The notes: generated by a model from the sequence alone, not told the origin. A stretch of DNA of 64,000 nucleotides from DATILI01 sp035476635 (GCA_035476635.1 DATILI010000168.1:1-64000); one strand, 5' to 3'. Shown: positions 1 through 8,753, counted from the first letter of the stretch. Made by a program: numbers and translations.

Positions 1-37
1 ACTGGCTGGCTCGCGGCATCAAGACACAAGGACTCGC

Positions 38-811
38 ATGAATCAAGTACTGAGCATGTTCGATCTATCGGGGCGCACCGCGCTTGTCACGGGGTCCAGC
101 GGCGGAATCGGCTACGCGCTGGCCGGCGGCCTCGCGGCGGCCGGCGCCACCGTCGTGCTCAATGCGCGCGGCGTCGACAAGTTGGAGGCCGCTGCACAGC
201 GATTGCGCCGTGCAGGCGCCGCCGTGCATACGGCGGCGTTCGACGTAACGTCCGCGCAAGCCGTCACCGAGGCGATCGACGCCATCGAACGCGATGTTGG
301 CGCGATCGACATTCTGGTGAACAACGCAGGCATGCAGCGGCGCGCGCCCCTGGAAGACTTCGAGAAGGTGCAATGGGACGAGCTGATGGGTACCAACGTC
401 GACAGCGTCTTCCTCGTGGGACAGGCCGTGGCGAGGAAGATGATTCCGCGCAAGCGCGGCAAGCTCATCAACATCTGCTCAGTGCAGAGCGAACTGGGCC
501 GACCCAACATCGCGCCCTACACCGCGAGCAAAGGCGCGGTGAAGATGCTCACCAAAGGCATGGCGATCGATTGGGGCCAGTACGGCATCCAGGTCAATGG
601 CCTGGGGCCGGGCTATTTCAAGACCGAACTCACCGAGGCGTTGGTGAGCAACGCCGAATTCAGCGGCTGGCTGATCAACCGCACGCCATCGCGCCGTTGG
701 GGCGATGTCGAAGACCTGGTCGGCGCGGCGATCTTCCTGGCCGGCGATGCATCGAACTTCGTCAATGGCCATATTCTGTATGTCGATGGTGGCGTCACGG
801 CGACTTTGTAG
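38..811 (+). CDS. idnO: SDR oxidoreductase, gluconate 5-dehydrogenase-like
   Basis: A 257-residue classical short-chain dehydrogenase, predicted cytosolic and NAD(P)-dependent. The cofactor motif TGSSGGIG lies at residues 18-25, NNAG at 95-98, and the catalytic Ser148, Tyr161 and Lys165 (YTASK) are in place. The start follows an AAGGA ribosome site. Only about 40 bases separate it from an L-idonate 5-dehydrogenase-like gene on the same strand, so the pair probably interconverts L-idonate, 5-ketogluconate and gluconate. That substrate assignment is inferred from the pairing and overall resemblance to IdnO; SDR substrate cannot be read from motifs alone. Confidence 0.82.
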   Translation: MNQVLSMFDLSGRTALVTGSSGGIGYALAGGLAAAGATVVLNARGVDKLEAAAQRLRRAGAAVHTAAFDVTSAQAVTEAIDAIERDVGAIDILVNNAGMQRRAPLEDFEKVQWDELMGTNVDSVFLVGQAVARKMIPRKRGKLINICSVQSELGRPNIAPYTASKGAVKMLTKGMAIDWGQYGIQVNGLGPGYFKTELTEALVSNAEFSGWLINRTPSRRWGDVEDLVGAAIFLAGDASNFVNGHILYVDGGVTATL

Positions 812-852
812 AACGCAACCCAGTTTCCCATTTTTGAACTTGAGGTTTTCCA

Positions 853-1887
853 ATGGACGCTCTTGTCATCCACGCACCCGGCGACCTGCGCATTGAATCG
901 GTAGCGACCCCACCCTTGCAATCCGGGCAGTTGCGCGTGCGGGTGCGCGCCGGCGGGATTTGCGGCTCGGATCTACACTACTTCCAGCACGGTGGCTTCG
1001 GCACCGTGCGGATCAAGGAGCCCATGGTGCTGGGTCACGAGGTCGCGGGCGTCATCGAGGAAGTTGGTCCGGCAGCCGGTGCGTTTTCCATCGGCCAACG
1101 CATCGCCATCAGCCCGAGCCGCCCTTGCGGCCTTTGCCGGTTCTGCCAACAGGGCTTGCAGAATCATTGCCTCGACATGCGCTACTACGGCAGCGCGATG
1201 CGCAGCCCACACGTGCAAGGCGCTTTCCGCCAGGAGATCGTCGTGGAGACGTACCAAGCACATCTGCTCGCCGACGGCCTGAGCGACAACGAAGGTGCGA
1301 TGGCCGAGCCACTTTCCGTAGCACTGCATGCGGTGCGGCGAGCCGGCCCGCTACTGGGCCAACGCGTCCTCGTCACGGGTTGCGGGCCGATCGGCGCGCT
1401 GCTGGTCATCGCCGCGCGACGCGCCGGCGCGGCCCAGATCGTCGTTACCGATATCGGCCCCTATCCCTTGCGCAAGGCGCTGCAGGTCGGCGCTGACGAA
1501 GCAATCAACGTGGCAGAAGAACCCGACCGCCTGGCGCGCTTCAACACCGACAAAGGTCAGTTCGACGTCCTGTTCGAAGCCAGCGGAAATGAGCGTGCGC
1601 TGCGCGGTGCTTTCGATGCATTGCGCCCACGAGGAGTGATTGTGCAGGTCGGTCTGGGCGGGGAAATGACGCTGCCGATCAACACCATCGTAGCCAAGGA
1701 GTTCGATCTGCGCGGGGCTTTCCGCTTCCACGAAGAGTTTGCTGTTGCAGTGGAATTGCTCAACAAGGGCTTGGTGGACGTTAAGCCGCTGATCTCGGCG
1801 ACGCTCCCCTACCGGGATGCAGGCCGTGCTTTCAAGCTCGCTGCGGATCGCTCGCAAGCGATGAAAGTCTTGCTGAGCTTCGACTGA
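853..1887 (+). CDS. idnD: Zinc-dependent L-idonate 5-dehydrogenase-like
   Basis: A 344-residue medium-chain zinc dehydrogenase. Catalytic-zinc ligands are Cys37 (GGICGSD) and the His62-Glu63 pair (GHE), the structural-zinc lobe has the spaced cysteines PCGLCRFC...C, and the nucleotide fold begins at VLVTGCGPIGA. The LHYFQHGG stretch after Cys37 is typical of the L-idonate/sorbitol dehydrogenase branch. It would oxidise L-idonate to 5-ketogluconate, which the upstream SDR could reduce. Its last 56 bases overlap the convergent fumarylacetoacetase-family gene, so the two transcription units meet tail to tail. Confidence 0.82.
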   Translation: MDALVIHAPGDLRIESVATPPLQSGQLRVRVRAGGICGSDLHYFQHGGFGTVRIKEPMVLGHEVAGVIEEVGPAAGAFSIGQRIAISPSRPCGLCRFCQQGLQNHCLDMRYYGSAMRSPHVQGAFRQEIVVETYQAHLLADGLSDNEGAMAEPLSVALHAVRRAGPLLGQRVLVTGCGPIGALLVIAARRAGAAQIVVTDIGPYPLRKALQVGADEAINVAEEPDRLARFNTDKGQFDVLFEASGNERALRGAFDALRPRGVIVQVGLGGEMTLPINTIVAKEFDLRGAFRFHEEFAVAVELLNKGLVDVKPLISATLPYRDAGRAFKLAADRSQAMKVLLSFD

Positions 1888-2920
1888 CGTTCGGCCGAGC
1901 GCCCTGGCAGCGGGCGCGAATGTCGACAACCTGGTCAATTGCGCCGAAAACCGTCGTGCCGGCGGCGTCGAGTGCTTCGATCCGCACCCGGTCGCCGTGC
2001 CGAAGGTAGGGATGCAGGTCGGCCTCCGCTGTGCCACTCAGGATCTGGCGAACGCGCGCCTCCGTGATGCAGGCGCTCCCCGTCGCCGGGTCGGCGTTGC
2101 TGATCGTGCCCGCGCCGACAATGCTTCCGGCGGCCAGGCTGCGTGTGCGCGCCAGGTGCGCGATGATCTGCGCGAAGTTGAAAAGCACCTCGGTGTTGGC
2201 GTGGGGCGCTCCGAAGCGCGCACCGTTCAGGCCAACGCGCACGGGAAGGTCCAGCATGGACTCTTTCCACGCAGATCCCAAGGCCGCAGGTGTCACCGCA
2301 ACCGGCGCGAAACTGGTCGCCGGCTTGCTCTGGTAGAACCCGAAGCCTTTCGCGAGCTCGGACGGAATCAAGCCGCGCAACGAAACGTCATTCAGCAGAA
2401 CGACCAGCGCGATCAAATCGGCGGCCTGCTCCGCACTGGCGCCCATCGGCACGTCTTTGGTGATCACGGCAATCTCCGCCTCGAGATCGACCTGGTGCGC
2501 CTCATCGACCGCGACGATCGCTTCCTCGGGCCCGAGCATCACATCCGACCCGCCTTGGTAGACCAGCGGCTGCTCTTCATAGCCCGGCGGGATCGGCTGC
2601 TTGCGCCATTGGTAGATCAGCCGCGCATGGTTGCGGTACACGGACGCGTCGGCCCACTGGTAGGCCCGCGGCAACGGCGCCATGCAGCGGTTCGCGTCGA
2701 ACGTTTCTGCAGCGCTCCAGCCGGTAGCGTCGAGCATCAAGCAGCGCCGCTCGAGTTCGGGCGCCAGCACGTCCCATTCGTCCAGCAGCGCCTGAAGGGT
2801 GTTGGCGCCGCGAGCGGCGGGCACCCAACGCTCGCGTGACCCGCTTACCAGCATGAGCTCGCCGTCGCGCGTGCCATTCTTACGCGTCGCGAGCCGCAAT
2901 TGCACTGGTGGCGTCTTCAT
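1832..2920 (-). CDS. Fumarylacetoacetate hydrolase (FAH) family protein
   Basis: A protein of about 362 residues with the FAH fold: a YRNHARLIYQWR segment, an acidic metal-binding stretch (VDLEAEIAVI, then LNDVSLR) and a C-terminal part with GTISNADPATG. Members hydrolyse C-C bonds of diketo acids or decarboxylate/hydrate meta-cleavage products. I start it at MKTPPVQL because this ATG overlaps the stop of the VOC gene (ATGA) rather than at the longer in-frame ATG upstream. It is the last gene of the hydroxylase operon and would process the ring-opened product. The exact substrate is not determinable from sequence. Confidence 0.8.
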   Translation of the reverse strand: MKTPPVQLRLATRKNGTRDGELMLVSGSRERWVPAARGANTLQALLDEWDVLAPELERRCLMLDATGWSAAETFDANRCMAPLPRAYQWADASVYRNHARLIYQWRKQPIPPGYEEQPLVYQGGSDVMLGPEEAIVAVDEAHQVDLEAEIAVITKDVPMGASAEQAADLIALVVLLNDVSLRGLIPSELAKGFGFYQSKPATSFAPVAVTPAALGSAWKESMLDLPVRVGLNGARFGAPHANTEVLFNFAQIIAHLARTRSLAAGSIVGAGTISNADPATGSACITEARVRQILSGTAEADLHPYLRHGDRVRIEALDAAGTTVFGAIDQVVDIRARCQGARPNVSRSSARLSSLASDPQRA

Positions 2921-3462
2921 GCGGCCCGTCCGGACGATGCCCGCAAGGCGTGTTTCTCGGCGTTCCATCGCTGAACCTGCTCATGGGCTTCACGCGCGAA
3001 GCCCAGCACAACCTCGGCCGCAGCCACTTCGACGGTCAGCTCCACCCGCAGGCCGTTCGGGTCGAAGAAGTAGATGGAGTGGATGTAGCCGTCGTGGTCG
3101 ATGACCCCCAGCACTTCGATCCCTCGCTCCTCCAGCCGAGCCTTCATGGCTTGCAAGTCCTCCGTGCTTTGCACCCGCAGCGCGATGTGATTGACCCAGG
3201 CCGGCGTGTTCGGCGACGGCAGCGCCGCAATATCGTCGCCCAGGTCGAAGAACGCCATGCAGGACCCATCGCGCATGCGAAAGAAGATATGCACGTAGGG
3301 GCAGAACTCCCCTGTGCTGGGTACATGGTCCAGCTTGATAACGTGCACCAACGGCAAACCGAGCACGTCTTCGTAGAACTGCCGGGTCTCTTCGGCATCC
3401 CGGCAACGCCAGGCAAAATGATGCAGGCCTTGCACCGGACGGGCGGCGGTGGCTTCAATCAT
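2917..3462 (-). CDS. VOC-family protein, possible extradiol ring-cleavage dioxygenase
   Basis: A 181-residue vicinal-oxygen-chelate protein. It carries the metal triad pattern: a His near the N-terminus (GLHHFAWRC), a second His (VNHIALRV) and a Glu near the C-terminus (LRVELT), with FFDPNG before the Glu as in extradiol dioxygenases. It is short for a two-module catechol dioxygenase, so it is either a single-domain dioxygenase or another VOC enzyme. The start is 5 bases after the tctC stop and its stop overlaps the FAH start. Its place between a phenol-type hydroxylase and an FAH hydrolase supports a ring-cleavage role, as inference. Confidence 0.75.
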   Translation of the reverse strand: MIEATAARPVQGLHHFAWRCRDAEETRQFYEDVLGLPLVHVIKLDHVPSTGEFCPYVHIFFRMRDGSCMAFFDLGDDIAALPSPNTPAWVNHIALRVQSTEDLQAMKARLEERGIEVLGVIDHDGYIHSIYFFDPNGLRVELTVEVAAAEVVLGFAREAHEQVQRWNAEKHALRASSGRAA

Positions 3463-3467
3463 CGCCG

Positions 3468-4445
3468 TCAATCCAGCGTGACGCCGCTGGCTCGGATCAC
3501 CTGGCCCCAACGCGCCGCTTCGGAGCGTGCCAGCTTCTTGAAATCTTCGGGCGTGCCGCGCACCGGCTCGAAGCCGAACTCGATGAACCGCTTCAGGACC
3601 GCGGGATCCGAGAGCGCTTTGTTCAGTTCCTGGTTGAGCCGTGTCACCACGGGCGCCGGCAGCCCAGCCGGACCCAGAACACCCTGGAACGCGAAGACCT
3701 CCGCATTCTTGACACCCAGCTCGCCCAACGTCGGCACGTCCGGCAACATCGGCGACCGCGTTGGCGAGCCGATCGCCAGCGCCTTCACCTTGCCGCTCTT
3801 GATAATCGAGAGCCCGGAGGCCAAGTCGAGGAACATGACGGGCACCTGCCCGCCCATCACGTCCTGCATGGCCGGGGCCGCGCCGCGATACGGAATGTGC
3901 GTGATGAAAGTGCTCGTCCGGTTTTTGAACAACTCCATCGCCAGGTGATGCGGGGAGCCCAGCCCGACCGACGCGTAACTCACCTTGCCGGGGTTCGCCT
4001 TCACATAGGCCAGAAAATCCTTGAAGTTCTGCGCGGGAAAGCTCGGGTGTACCACCAAGGCCAGCGGGAATTTGCCGATCGCGCCCACGTAGGTGAAATC
4101 CTTCTCCGGGCTGATGGGCAGCTTCTTGAACAGGTGCTCGTTGAACGCCATCAGCGCGTTGTCGGCGGACATGACCGTGTAGCCGTCGGGCTTGGAACGC
4201 GCGACCAGCTCGGCGCCGATGTTCGTCGCCGCGCCGGGCTTGTTGTCGACGATGACCTGCTGGCCCAATCCGGCGCGCATGCTTTCCGCGAGCGTGCGCG
4301 CAAGGTTGTCGGTGCCGCCGCCGGCCGGATAGGGAACCACCCACTTGATGATCTGGTCGGGATACGGGCCTTGCGCGAATGCAAGCGGGCTGGAAAATGC
4401 CGCGGCTGCGGCGGCCAAAGTGAAAGCTAAGCTGCGACGGTTCAT
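3468..4445 (-). CDS. Tripartite tricarboxylate transporter substrate-binding protein (Bug/TctC family)
   Basis: A 325-residue periplasmic binding protein with a cleavable signal peptide ending in PLAFAQ. Family hallmarks seen are VVPYPAGGGTDNLAR near the N-terminus, the VIVDNKPGA(A)TNIGAE segment, and HIPYRGAAPAMQDVMGGQV in the middle. Bug proteins bind carboxylates or aromatic acids. No TctA/TctB membrane gene is nearby, so it is an orphan that either shares a transporter encoded elsewhere or acts as a sensor. It is embedded in the aromatic operon between the DUF2783 gene and the VOC gene. Confidence 0.92.
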   Translation of the reverse strand: MNRRSLAFTLAAAAAAFSSPLAFAQGPYPDQIIKWVVPYPAGGGTDNLARTLAESMRAGLGQQVIVDNKPGAATNIGAELVARSKPDGYTVMSADNALMAFNEHLFKKLPISPEKDFTYVGAIGKFPLALVVHPSFPAQNFKDFLAYVKANPGKVSYASVGLGSPHHLAMELFKNRTSTFITHIPYRGAAPAMQDVMGGQVPVMFLDLASGLSIIKSGKVKALAIGSPTRSPMLPDVPTLGELGVKNAEVFAFQGVLGPAGLPAPVVTRLNQELNKALSDPAVLKRFIEFGFEPVRGTPEDFKKLARSEAARWGQVIRASGVTLD

Positions 4446-4473
4446 GGATGTCTCCTACGAGTGTTGTGGCGCG

Positions 4474-4677
4474 TCATGGCGCCGAGAGTGACGGGTGGGG
4501 CAGTTCTTGAAGCGCGGCTTCGATGGCCGCGATGCAACGGTCTTCATGTTGGACCTGTTCGAAGAGCAAGAGGGCGAGGCGTGCCAGGAACAACGACTCC
4601 CTTTCGCGTCCCGCGGTTGCGATCGCATCGCTGCAACGGGCGTAAACCCGATCCTGGACGGCGGCGTCATAAGTCAT
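4474..4677 (-). CDS. Small DUF2783-type protein
   Basis: A 67-residue acidic helical protein starting MTYDAAVQDRVYARC and containing LFLARLALLLFEQV. Its ATG overlaps the stop of the FAD monooxygenase (ATGA), implying translational coupling. Small DUF2783 proteins are commonly found directly after FAD-dependent aromatic hydroxylases; their function is unknown to me. Assignment rests on size, position and overall look rather than on a search. It may be a stability or assembly partner for the hydroxylase. Confidence 0.65.
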   Translation of the reverse strand: MTYDAAVQDRVYARCSDAIATAGRERESLFLARLALLLFEQVQHEDRCIAAIEAALQELPHPSLSAP

Positions 4678-6332
4678 TGAAGTGTCCTTTGGGCGCCGCA
4701 GGCAACATGGATGGCATGCAGCACCGTGTCTGCAGCGGGTGAATGCCAGCGTCCGCAGACATGACCGTCGGGCCGCACGAGGTATGCCGAGCCGGGCCGC
4801 GCGCCATACAAGTTCATCACTTCATCGGTGGGCAGCACAATGCATCGGGCCGGCAGCAGTCGCCAGCCCGACGACTCGACGGCCGCCTCGATCTCCTTCT
4901 GTGCAGCCAGTGTGCCGAAGGCAAACACGGTGAATGCATGCGGTGCCAACAGGTCCGTCAAGAAAGCACCCCGGCGCAACTGCACCTCCTCCAATGGGGC
5001 ACCTTCCGGCGGTCCGGCGGCGAACGAATCTCCCGCCGCCGACAACGGGGACTGCTCGTACTTGATCGCGTGCGTCTGGCGGGGATTGACCAGGCGCGCG
5101 ATGCCTCTGTGCCGGCCGGCAAGCGACAGGCAGGCCTCGCGCATCAGCTCGAAGCCGCGATTCGGCGGAGACATGAATTCCGTGCTGCGCATGGCGTTTT
5201 CCGCGTTGACGTGGAATGCGTGGATGCGCTCGATGCTGTAGCTGTCCAGGAGGGTTTCCGCGGCCTGGCCTCGCACGATCGCGGCGAGCTTCCACGCCAG
5301 GTTGTCGCTGTCATCGAAACCGGAATTCAGACCGCGGACACCGAAGATGGGCATCGCATGCGCCGAGTTTCCCGCGAAGAGGATACGGCCGTGGCGGTAG
5401 GCATCCAGCGTCATGGCGCCCGCCCGGTAGATCGAGGTCCAGACCGGCTTCCATGGCAGGTGCCCCTCCCCGATCGCATCGAGATGGGTCTGCACGAACC
5501 GGCGCAGCTGCTCGGGCTTGAGCACTTCCGCGGCGTCCTGGCCCGCGGCAAGCTGGTAATCCACGCGCCAGATGTTGTCGGGCTGCCGGTGCATCAGGAT
5601 CGTCGTGCCCCGGGCCCAAGGCGGATCGAACCAGGCCCTGCGTTCCGTCGGATAGTTGCTGTCCAGCTCGATGTCCACGATGGCATAGCGCCCCTGGTAG
5701 CCCGTGCCCTTCAGTTCGAGGCCGAGGCTGGAACGGATGAAGCTCTGACCCCCGTCGCAAGCCACCAGCCAGTCGGCAGACAGCTGATAGCTTCCGAGAG
5801 CATTTTCCACCCGCACCGTCGTGCCGTGGTCGTCCTGGTTGCACGAGGTGACTGTGCTCGCCCAGCGGATGTCCACCATGCCTGGTGACTTGGCGTTGAC
5901 CTGCTCGATCGCATCGAGCAGAAACTGTTCGATGTAGTACTGCTCCAGGTTGATCATTGGAGGGAACTTGTCGCCGGCTGCCGACGGCATGTCGAACACC
6001 AGCACCTCGTCACGGCCGTAGTAACTGCGACCCCGGGTCCAGGGCAGCCCCTTGCGCGTAAATGCTTTGACCGGTCCGAGCCTGTCCATGATCTCCAGGC
6101 TGCGGCGCGATATGCACGCCGCGCGGCTTCCCTCGCACACGGAGTCATCGGCCTCGATCACCACGCTGGAAACCCCCCAGTTCGCCAGACCCAGCGCGGT
6201 GGCCAGGCCGACGGGACCGCCACCTACGATCACGACAGGATGGCGCAGCGCTTCTTCACCGGCCGGGGCCAGCTGCGGCAGGGCCGGCGGGAATCGCCGG
6301 TATTCGAATGGACCGATTTGCTCTAGGGCCAT
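4674..6332 (-). CDS. FAD-dependent aromatic hydroxylase (MhpA/PheA-like)
   Basis: A 552-residue class A flavoprotein monooxygenase. It has the N-terminal dinucleotide motif VIVGGGPVGLATALG, the DG motif (VACDGGQSFIRSSLG) and a C-terminal thioredoxin-like extension typical of 3-(3-hydroxyphenyl)propionate and phenol hydroxylases. The GD motif region reads AGNSAHAMP: the usual aspartate that contacts the FAD ribityl chain is Asn322 here. The enzyme would hydroxylate a phenolic or enol substrate with NAD(P)H and oxygen before ring opening. It is the first gene of the minus-strand operon and is divergent from a LuxR-type regulator. Confidence 0.85.
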   Translation of the reverse strand: MALEQIGPFEYRRFPPALPQLAPAGEEALRHPVVIVGGGPVGLATALGLANWGVSSVVIEADDSVCEGSRAACISRRSLEIMDRLGPVKAFTRKGLPWTRGRSYYGRDEVLVFDMPSAAGDKFPPMINLEQYYIEQFLLDAIEQVNAKSPGMVDIRWASTVTSCNQDDHGTTVRVENALGSYQLSADWLVACDGGQSFIRSSLGLELKGTGYQGRYAIVDIELDSNYPTERRAWFDPPWARGTTILMHRQPDNIWRVDYQLAAGQDAAEVLKPEQLRRFVQTHLDAIGEGHLPWKPVWTSIYRAGAMTLDAYRHGRILFAGNSAHAMPIFGVRGLNSGFDDSDNLAWKLAAIVRGQAAETLLDSYSIERIHAFHVNAENAMRSTEFMSPPNRGFELMREACLSLAGRHRGIARLVNPRQTHAIKYEQSPLSAAGDSFAAGPPEGAPLEEVQLRRGAFLTDLLAPHAFTVFAFGTLAAQKEIEAAVESSGWRLLPARCIVLPTDEVMNLYGARPGSAYLVRPDGHVCGRWHSPAADTVLHAIHVACGAQRTLQ

Positions 6333-6399
6333 GGCTCACTTCCGTCTTTGCGCAAGATCAAACATATGTGAGATTGTCGAGAGCCCGCTGTGCAAAAAT

Positions 6400-6417
6400 G
6401 TCCTAATCAATGAGGAC
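6400..6417. promoter_or_regulatory. Inverted repeat between divergent hydroxylase operon and LuxR regulator
   Basis: GTCCT and AGGAC form a perfect 5-base inverted repeat around an 8-base centre, 18 bases upstream of the LuxR-type regulator start and 68 bases upstream of the hydroxylase start. It is a candidate operator for the LuxR-type protein. Arms this short can arise by chance. Confidence 0.35.
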
Positions 6418-6434
6418 GGGTTTACCCAACACGC

Positions 6435-7241
6435 ATGAAACCCCGCAAGCTGCGACAAGTCGAGCCGTCGGCCGAGGGCGCACTTTCTGCGGCACTGATG
6501 GCCGCCATCGGCTCGCGCGATTTCGCAGCGCAGTTGCTGAACGCCGTCGCCTCCACCCTGCCTGCCAGCCATTGCACGGTCTTCGCGCTGCGCAGCAGCG
6601 GCCGGGTCGAGGCCATCTCCAGCGCCAGTGCCATCGGGGAAGTCGCCACGCTGACGGCCGTCGAGTACATGCGCATGGGCTTCGACAAGCAGGATTCGAA
6701 CATGGTCTGGCTGGCCAAGCGCAAGCCTGGCAAGGCGATGCAGCTATGGATCGGCCATCAGTTGGCCGAAGAAGTGGCCAATGAGGAATACCGCCGGCTT
6801 TGCTATGGGGAGACCGGCATCAGGGAGAGGCTTTCCCTGCTGGCCGTGTTCCCGGACGGCTATCGATTCGCCGTCAGCCTCTACCGGAACTTCTCGTACG
6901 CTGAATTCAGCGAGCCCGATTTCGACTGGATCGCCGAGCGCAGCGCGCTGGTCAGTGCCGCTGTCATGCGCCACATCCAGGTCGCCGCTCGCCCGCACGC
7001 GGATGGCCCATTGGAGGCCGATCTGATGACCAGGCTATCGGGCCGTGAACGGGAGATGATTTCGCATGTGCTGGCGGGAATGACCACCAAGGAGGCGGCG
7101 CGCGAGATGGGCATCTCCACGACCACCGCGCTCACCTACCGCTACCGCGCTTTTCAGCATCTGGGCATTCGCAGCCATCGCGAGCTGATGGTGTTGCTTG
7201 GCGCGGGAGCGCCAGCTCCGGATCGGCGGCGTAGCGAGTAG
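6435..7241 (+). CDS. LuxR-type helix-turn-helix transcriptional regulator
   Basis: A 268-residue regulator. The C-terminal DNA-binding domain spans roughly residues 198-255 and has the LuxR/FixJ signature (LSGREREMISHVLAGMTTKE...IS followed by a recognition helix ending HLGIRSHREL). The N-terminal 190 residues are not a recognisable receiver; they may form a ligand-binding domain. Its divergence from the aromatic hydroxylase operon and the roughly 100-base shared promoter region suggest it controls that operon in response to the pathway substrate, which is inference. Confidence 0.85.
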   Translation: MKPRKLRQVEPSAEGALSAALMAAIGSRDFAAQLLNAVASTLPASHCTVFALRSSGRVEAISSASAIGEVATLTAVEYMRMGFDKQDSNMVWLAKRKPGKAMQLWIGHQLAEEVANEEYRRLCYGETGIRERLSLLAVFPDGYRFAVSLYRNFSYAEFSEPDFDWIAERSALVSAAVMRHIQVAARPHADGPLEADLMTRLSGREREMISHVLAGMTTKEAAREMGISTTTALTYRYRAFQHLGIRSHRELMVLLGAGAPAPDRRRSE

Positions 7242-7347
7242 CTGGCGATGCGGTTGGCCATCCTTGAAAAGCAGATTGCCCGCGCGGCAAGCGCTTGACG
7301 AGCCGCCTTTTTCGCTCGACCATACGAGGCTCAATCCAGAAGCCCCC

Positions 7348-8292
7348 ATGATCCACAGCAGCAAGTCCGCCGAGCCGCCTACCAGCTACCTGCAGCTGCG
7401 GCAAGGAATCGACCTGGCTCGCCTGAAGCGCCTTGATCAGGAGGCTCCCGCCGATCCGACACGAGCCGTCGAGCCGTGGGTGGTGGCACACAGCAAGAGC
7501 CTGGGCTGCTCGGATTTACTGGTGTGGGAGCAGCAGGCGTTGACCCAAGAGTTCTATCTTCCTCCCAACAACTGCTATGACGTCTATATCCGGCTGGCCG
7601 TCTCCTCGCCGGTGGTGCAGTGGCGAGATGGGGTGCTGGACGTGCGCCACGATGCCACTGACGAAGTTGTAGTGGCACCGCCATTTCGCGCGATGTACTT
7701 CCGCACCTTCGGTCCCGGACAGAACCTGCACCTCAGCCTGACCCCGCAGCTGCTGATGCGCGCCGCGGGTTCCGACCGGCCGGGCCCTGCAGTGCGCTTG
7801 CGCAACAGCTTCGGCGAGCGCGATCCGGTGATCGCCGGCATGGGCCGCGTCCTGCTCGACTACATCAAGACGCCAGGCGAACGCTCTCGCGCATTCCTGG
7901 AATCCGCGAGCACCGCCCTTGCAGTACGGCTCTTGGAGCGTTACGCGGAGCAACGCGCGCCGACCGGGGGAAAACTCAGCTCGGCGCAATTGGCAAAGAT
8001 CGACGACTACCTCCATGGCCACCTCGATGGCCGGGTGTCGCTGCAAGGTATGGCAGACCTGGTGGGCATGAGTCCCTATGCCTTCCACCGGGCTTTCAAG
8101 GCGGCGCATGGCATTCCGCCGCTCCGCTATTCGCTGCAACTGCGAATGCGCCGGGCTCGCGCCTTGGTGGAAGGCACGCGCAAGCCAATCGGCGAGATTG
8201 CCGCTGAAGTGGGCTTTGCCGAACTCTCGCATTTCAGCAATACATTCCGAAATCACTGGGGCGTGGCCCCCAGCCAACTGCGCCAGGGCTGA
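7348..8292 (+). CDS. AraC-family transcriptional regulator
   Basis: A 314-residue protein. The last 100 residues form the double helix-turn-helix domain: an ADLVGMSPYAFHRAFKAAHG segment is the first, and KPIGEIAAEVGFAELSHFSNTFRNHWG is the second with the FSNTFRNHWGVAPSQLR consensus end. The N-terminal part resembles a cupin-like sensing domain. I chose the ATG at 7348; a longer in-frame start at 7198 would overlap the LuxR gene by 44 bases and adds low-quality sequence. No obvious target operon adjoins it; the next intact gene is the tctC-BKACE pair. Confidence 0.85.
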   Translation: MIHSSKSAEPPTSYLQLRQGIDLARLKRLDQEAPADPTRAVEPWVVAHSKSLGCSDLLVWEQQALTQEFYLPPNNCYDVYIRLAVSSPVVQWRDGVLDVRHDATDEVVVAPPFRAMYFRTFGPGQNLHLSLTPQLLMRAAGSDRPGPAVRLRNSFGERDPVIAGMGRVLLDYIKTPGERSRAFLESASTALAVRLLERYAEQRAPTGGKLSSAQLAKIDDYLHGHLDGRVSLQGMADLVGMSPYAFHRAFKAAHGIPPLRYSLQLRMRRARALVEGTRKPIGEIAAEVGFAELSHFSNTFRNHWGVAPSQLRQG

Positions 8293-8311
8293 TATGCCCC
8301 GCCCTTAAGGG

Positions 8312-8448
8312 CAAACCCCAGGCTGCGCCAGATAGGCGCAAGCCGCGCAGTTTTCTCCAGACGCCCCGCAGCCCTTACCGCGAAGAATCGGGCCTTCGGT
8401 AACTCCACTGGAGCGACCGTGAAGTCTTCGATTCGGCGTCGCGCCGCC
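8312..8448 (+). repeat. Leader repeat, copy 1 (tctC 5' region, decayed)
   Basis: About 137 bases closely matching the leaders of the tctC genes at 8921 and 34445. Shared blocks include AAACCCCAGGCTGC, CAAGCCG(C/T)GCAGTTTT and GCGAAGAATC, then a GGAG ribosome site and the first ten codons of a tctC gene (GTG at 8419, reading V-K-S-S-I-R-R-R). Homology to tctC stops near 8448, where porin-like sequence begins. The GGCTGCGCC / GGCGCAAGCC portion can fold as an imperfect hairpin. Confidence 0.75.
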
Positions 8449-8753
8449 CGTGCCGAAGCTGGACGGCTACATGGTTGGCGTCACGGTTCCGCTTGGAGCA
8501 GGAGAGCTCCGAGGTTCATTCACCCGGCGCAATGCGCGCGACGTTGCCAACTCGGACGCCACACTGGCTTCCGCACCCGCTGTCGCGCCGAACGACCGTA
8601 TACGCCGTTGTGTCGAAGCTAAGCAACAACGGCAATGCTCGATTCAACCTTTGGCCGGCTTCAGTGGATGTCGGGGCAACGGCCTTCGGCCAATCTGTGA
8701 CTGGAGCCCAGCTCGGCATCCGAAACGCGTTCTACAACCGAGAGTACGCTTGA
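8449..8753 (+). pseudogene. Porin 3'-end remnant
   Basis: Conceptual translation from 8450 gives KLDGYMVGVTVPLGAGELRG, a beta-strand pair typical of Burkholderiales general porins. After a frameshift near 8591-8600 a second frame reads YAVVSKLSNNGNARFNLW and GQSVTGAQLGIRNAF, the usual porin C-terminus ending in Phe. The 5' two thirds of the gene are absent and the remnant is joined to a decayed tctC start. It resembles the intact porin at 36285-37340 in type but is only a scrap and cannot make a functional protein. Confidence 0.75.

Noticed and set aside
1..37. Possible end of an upstream gene before the SDR.
   Set aside because: Thirty-seven bases are too few to identify anything beyond the AAGGA ribosome site of the SDR.
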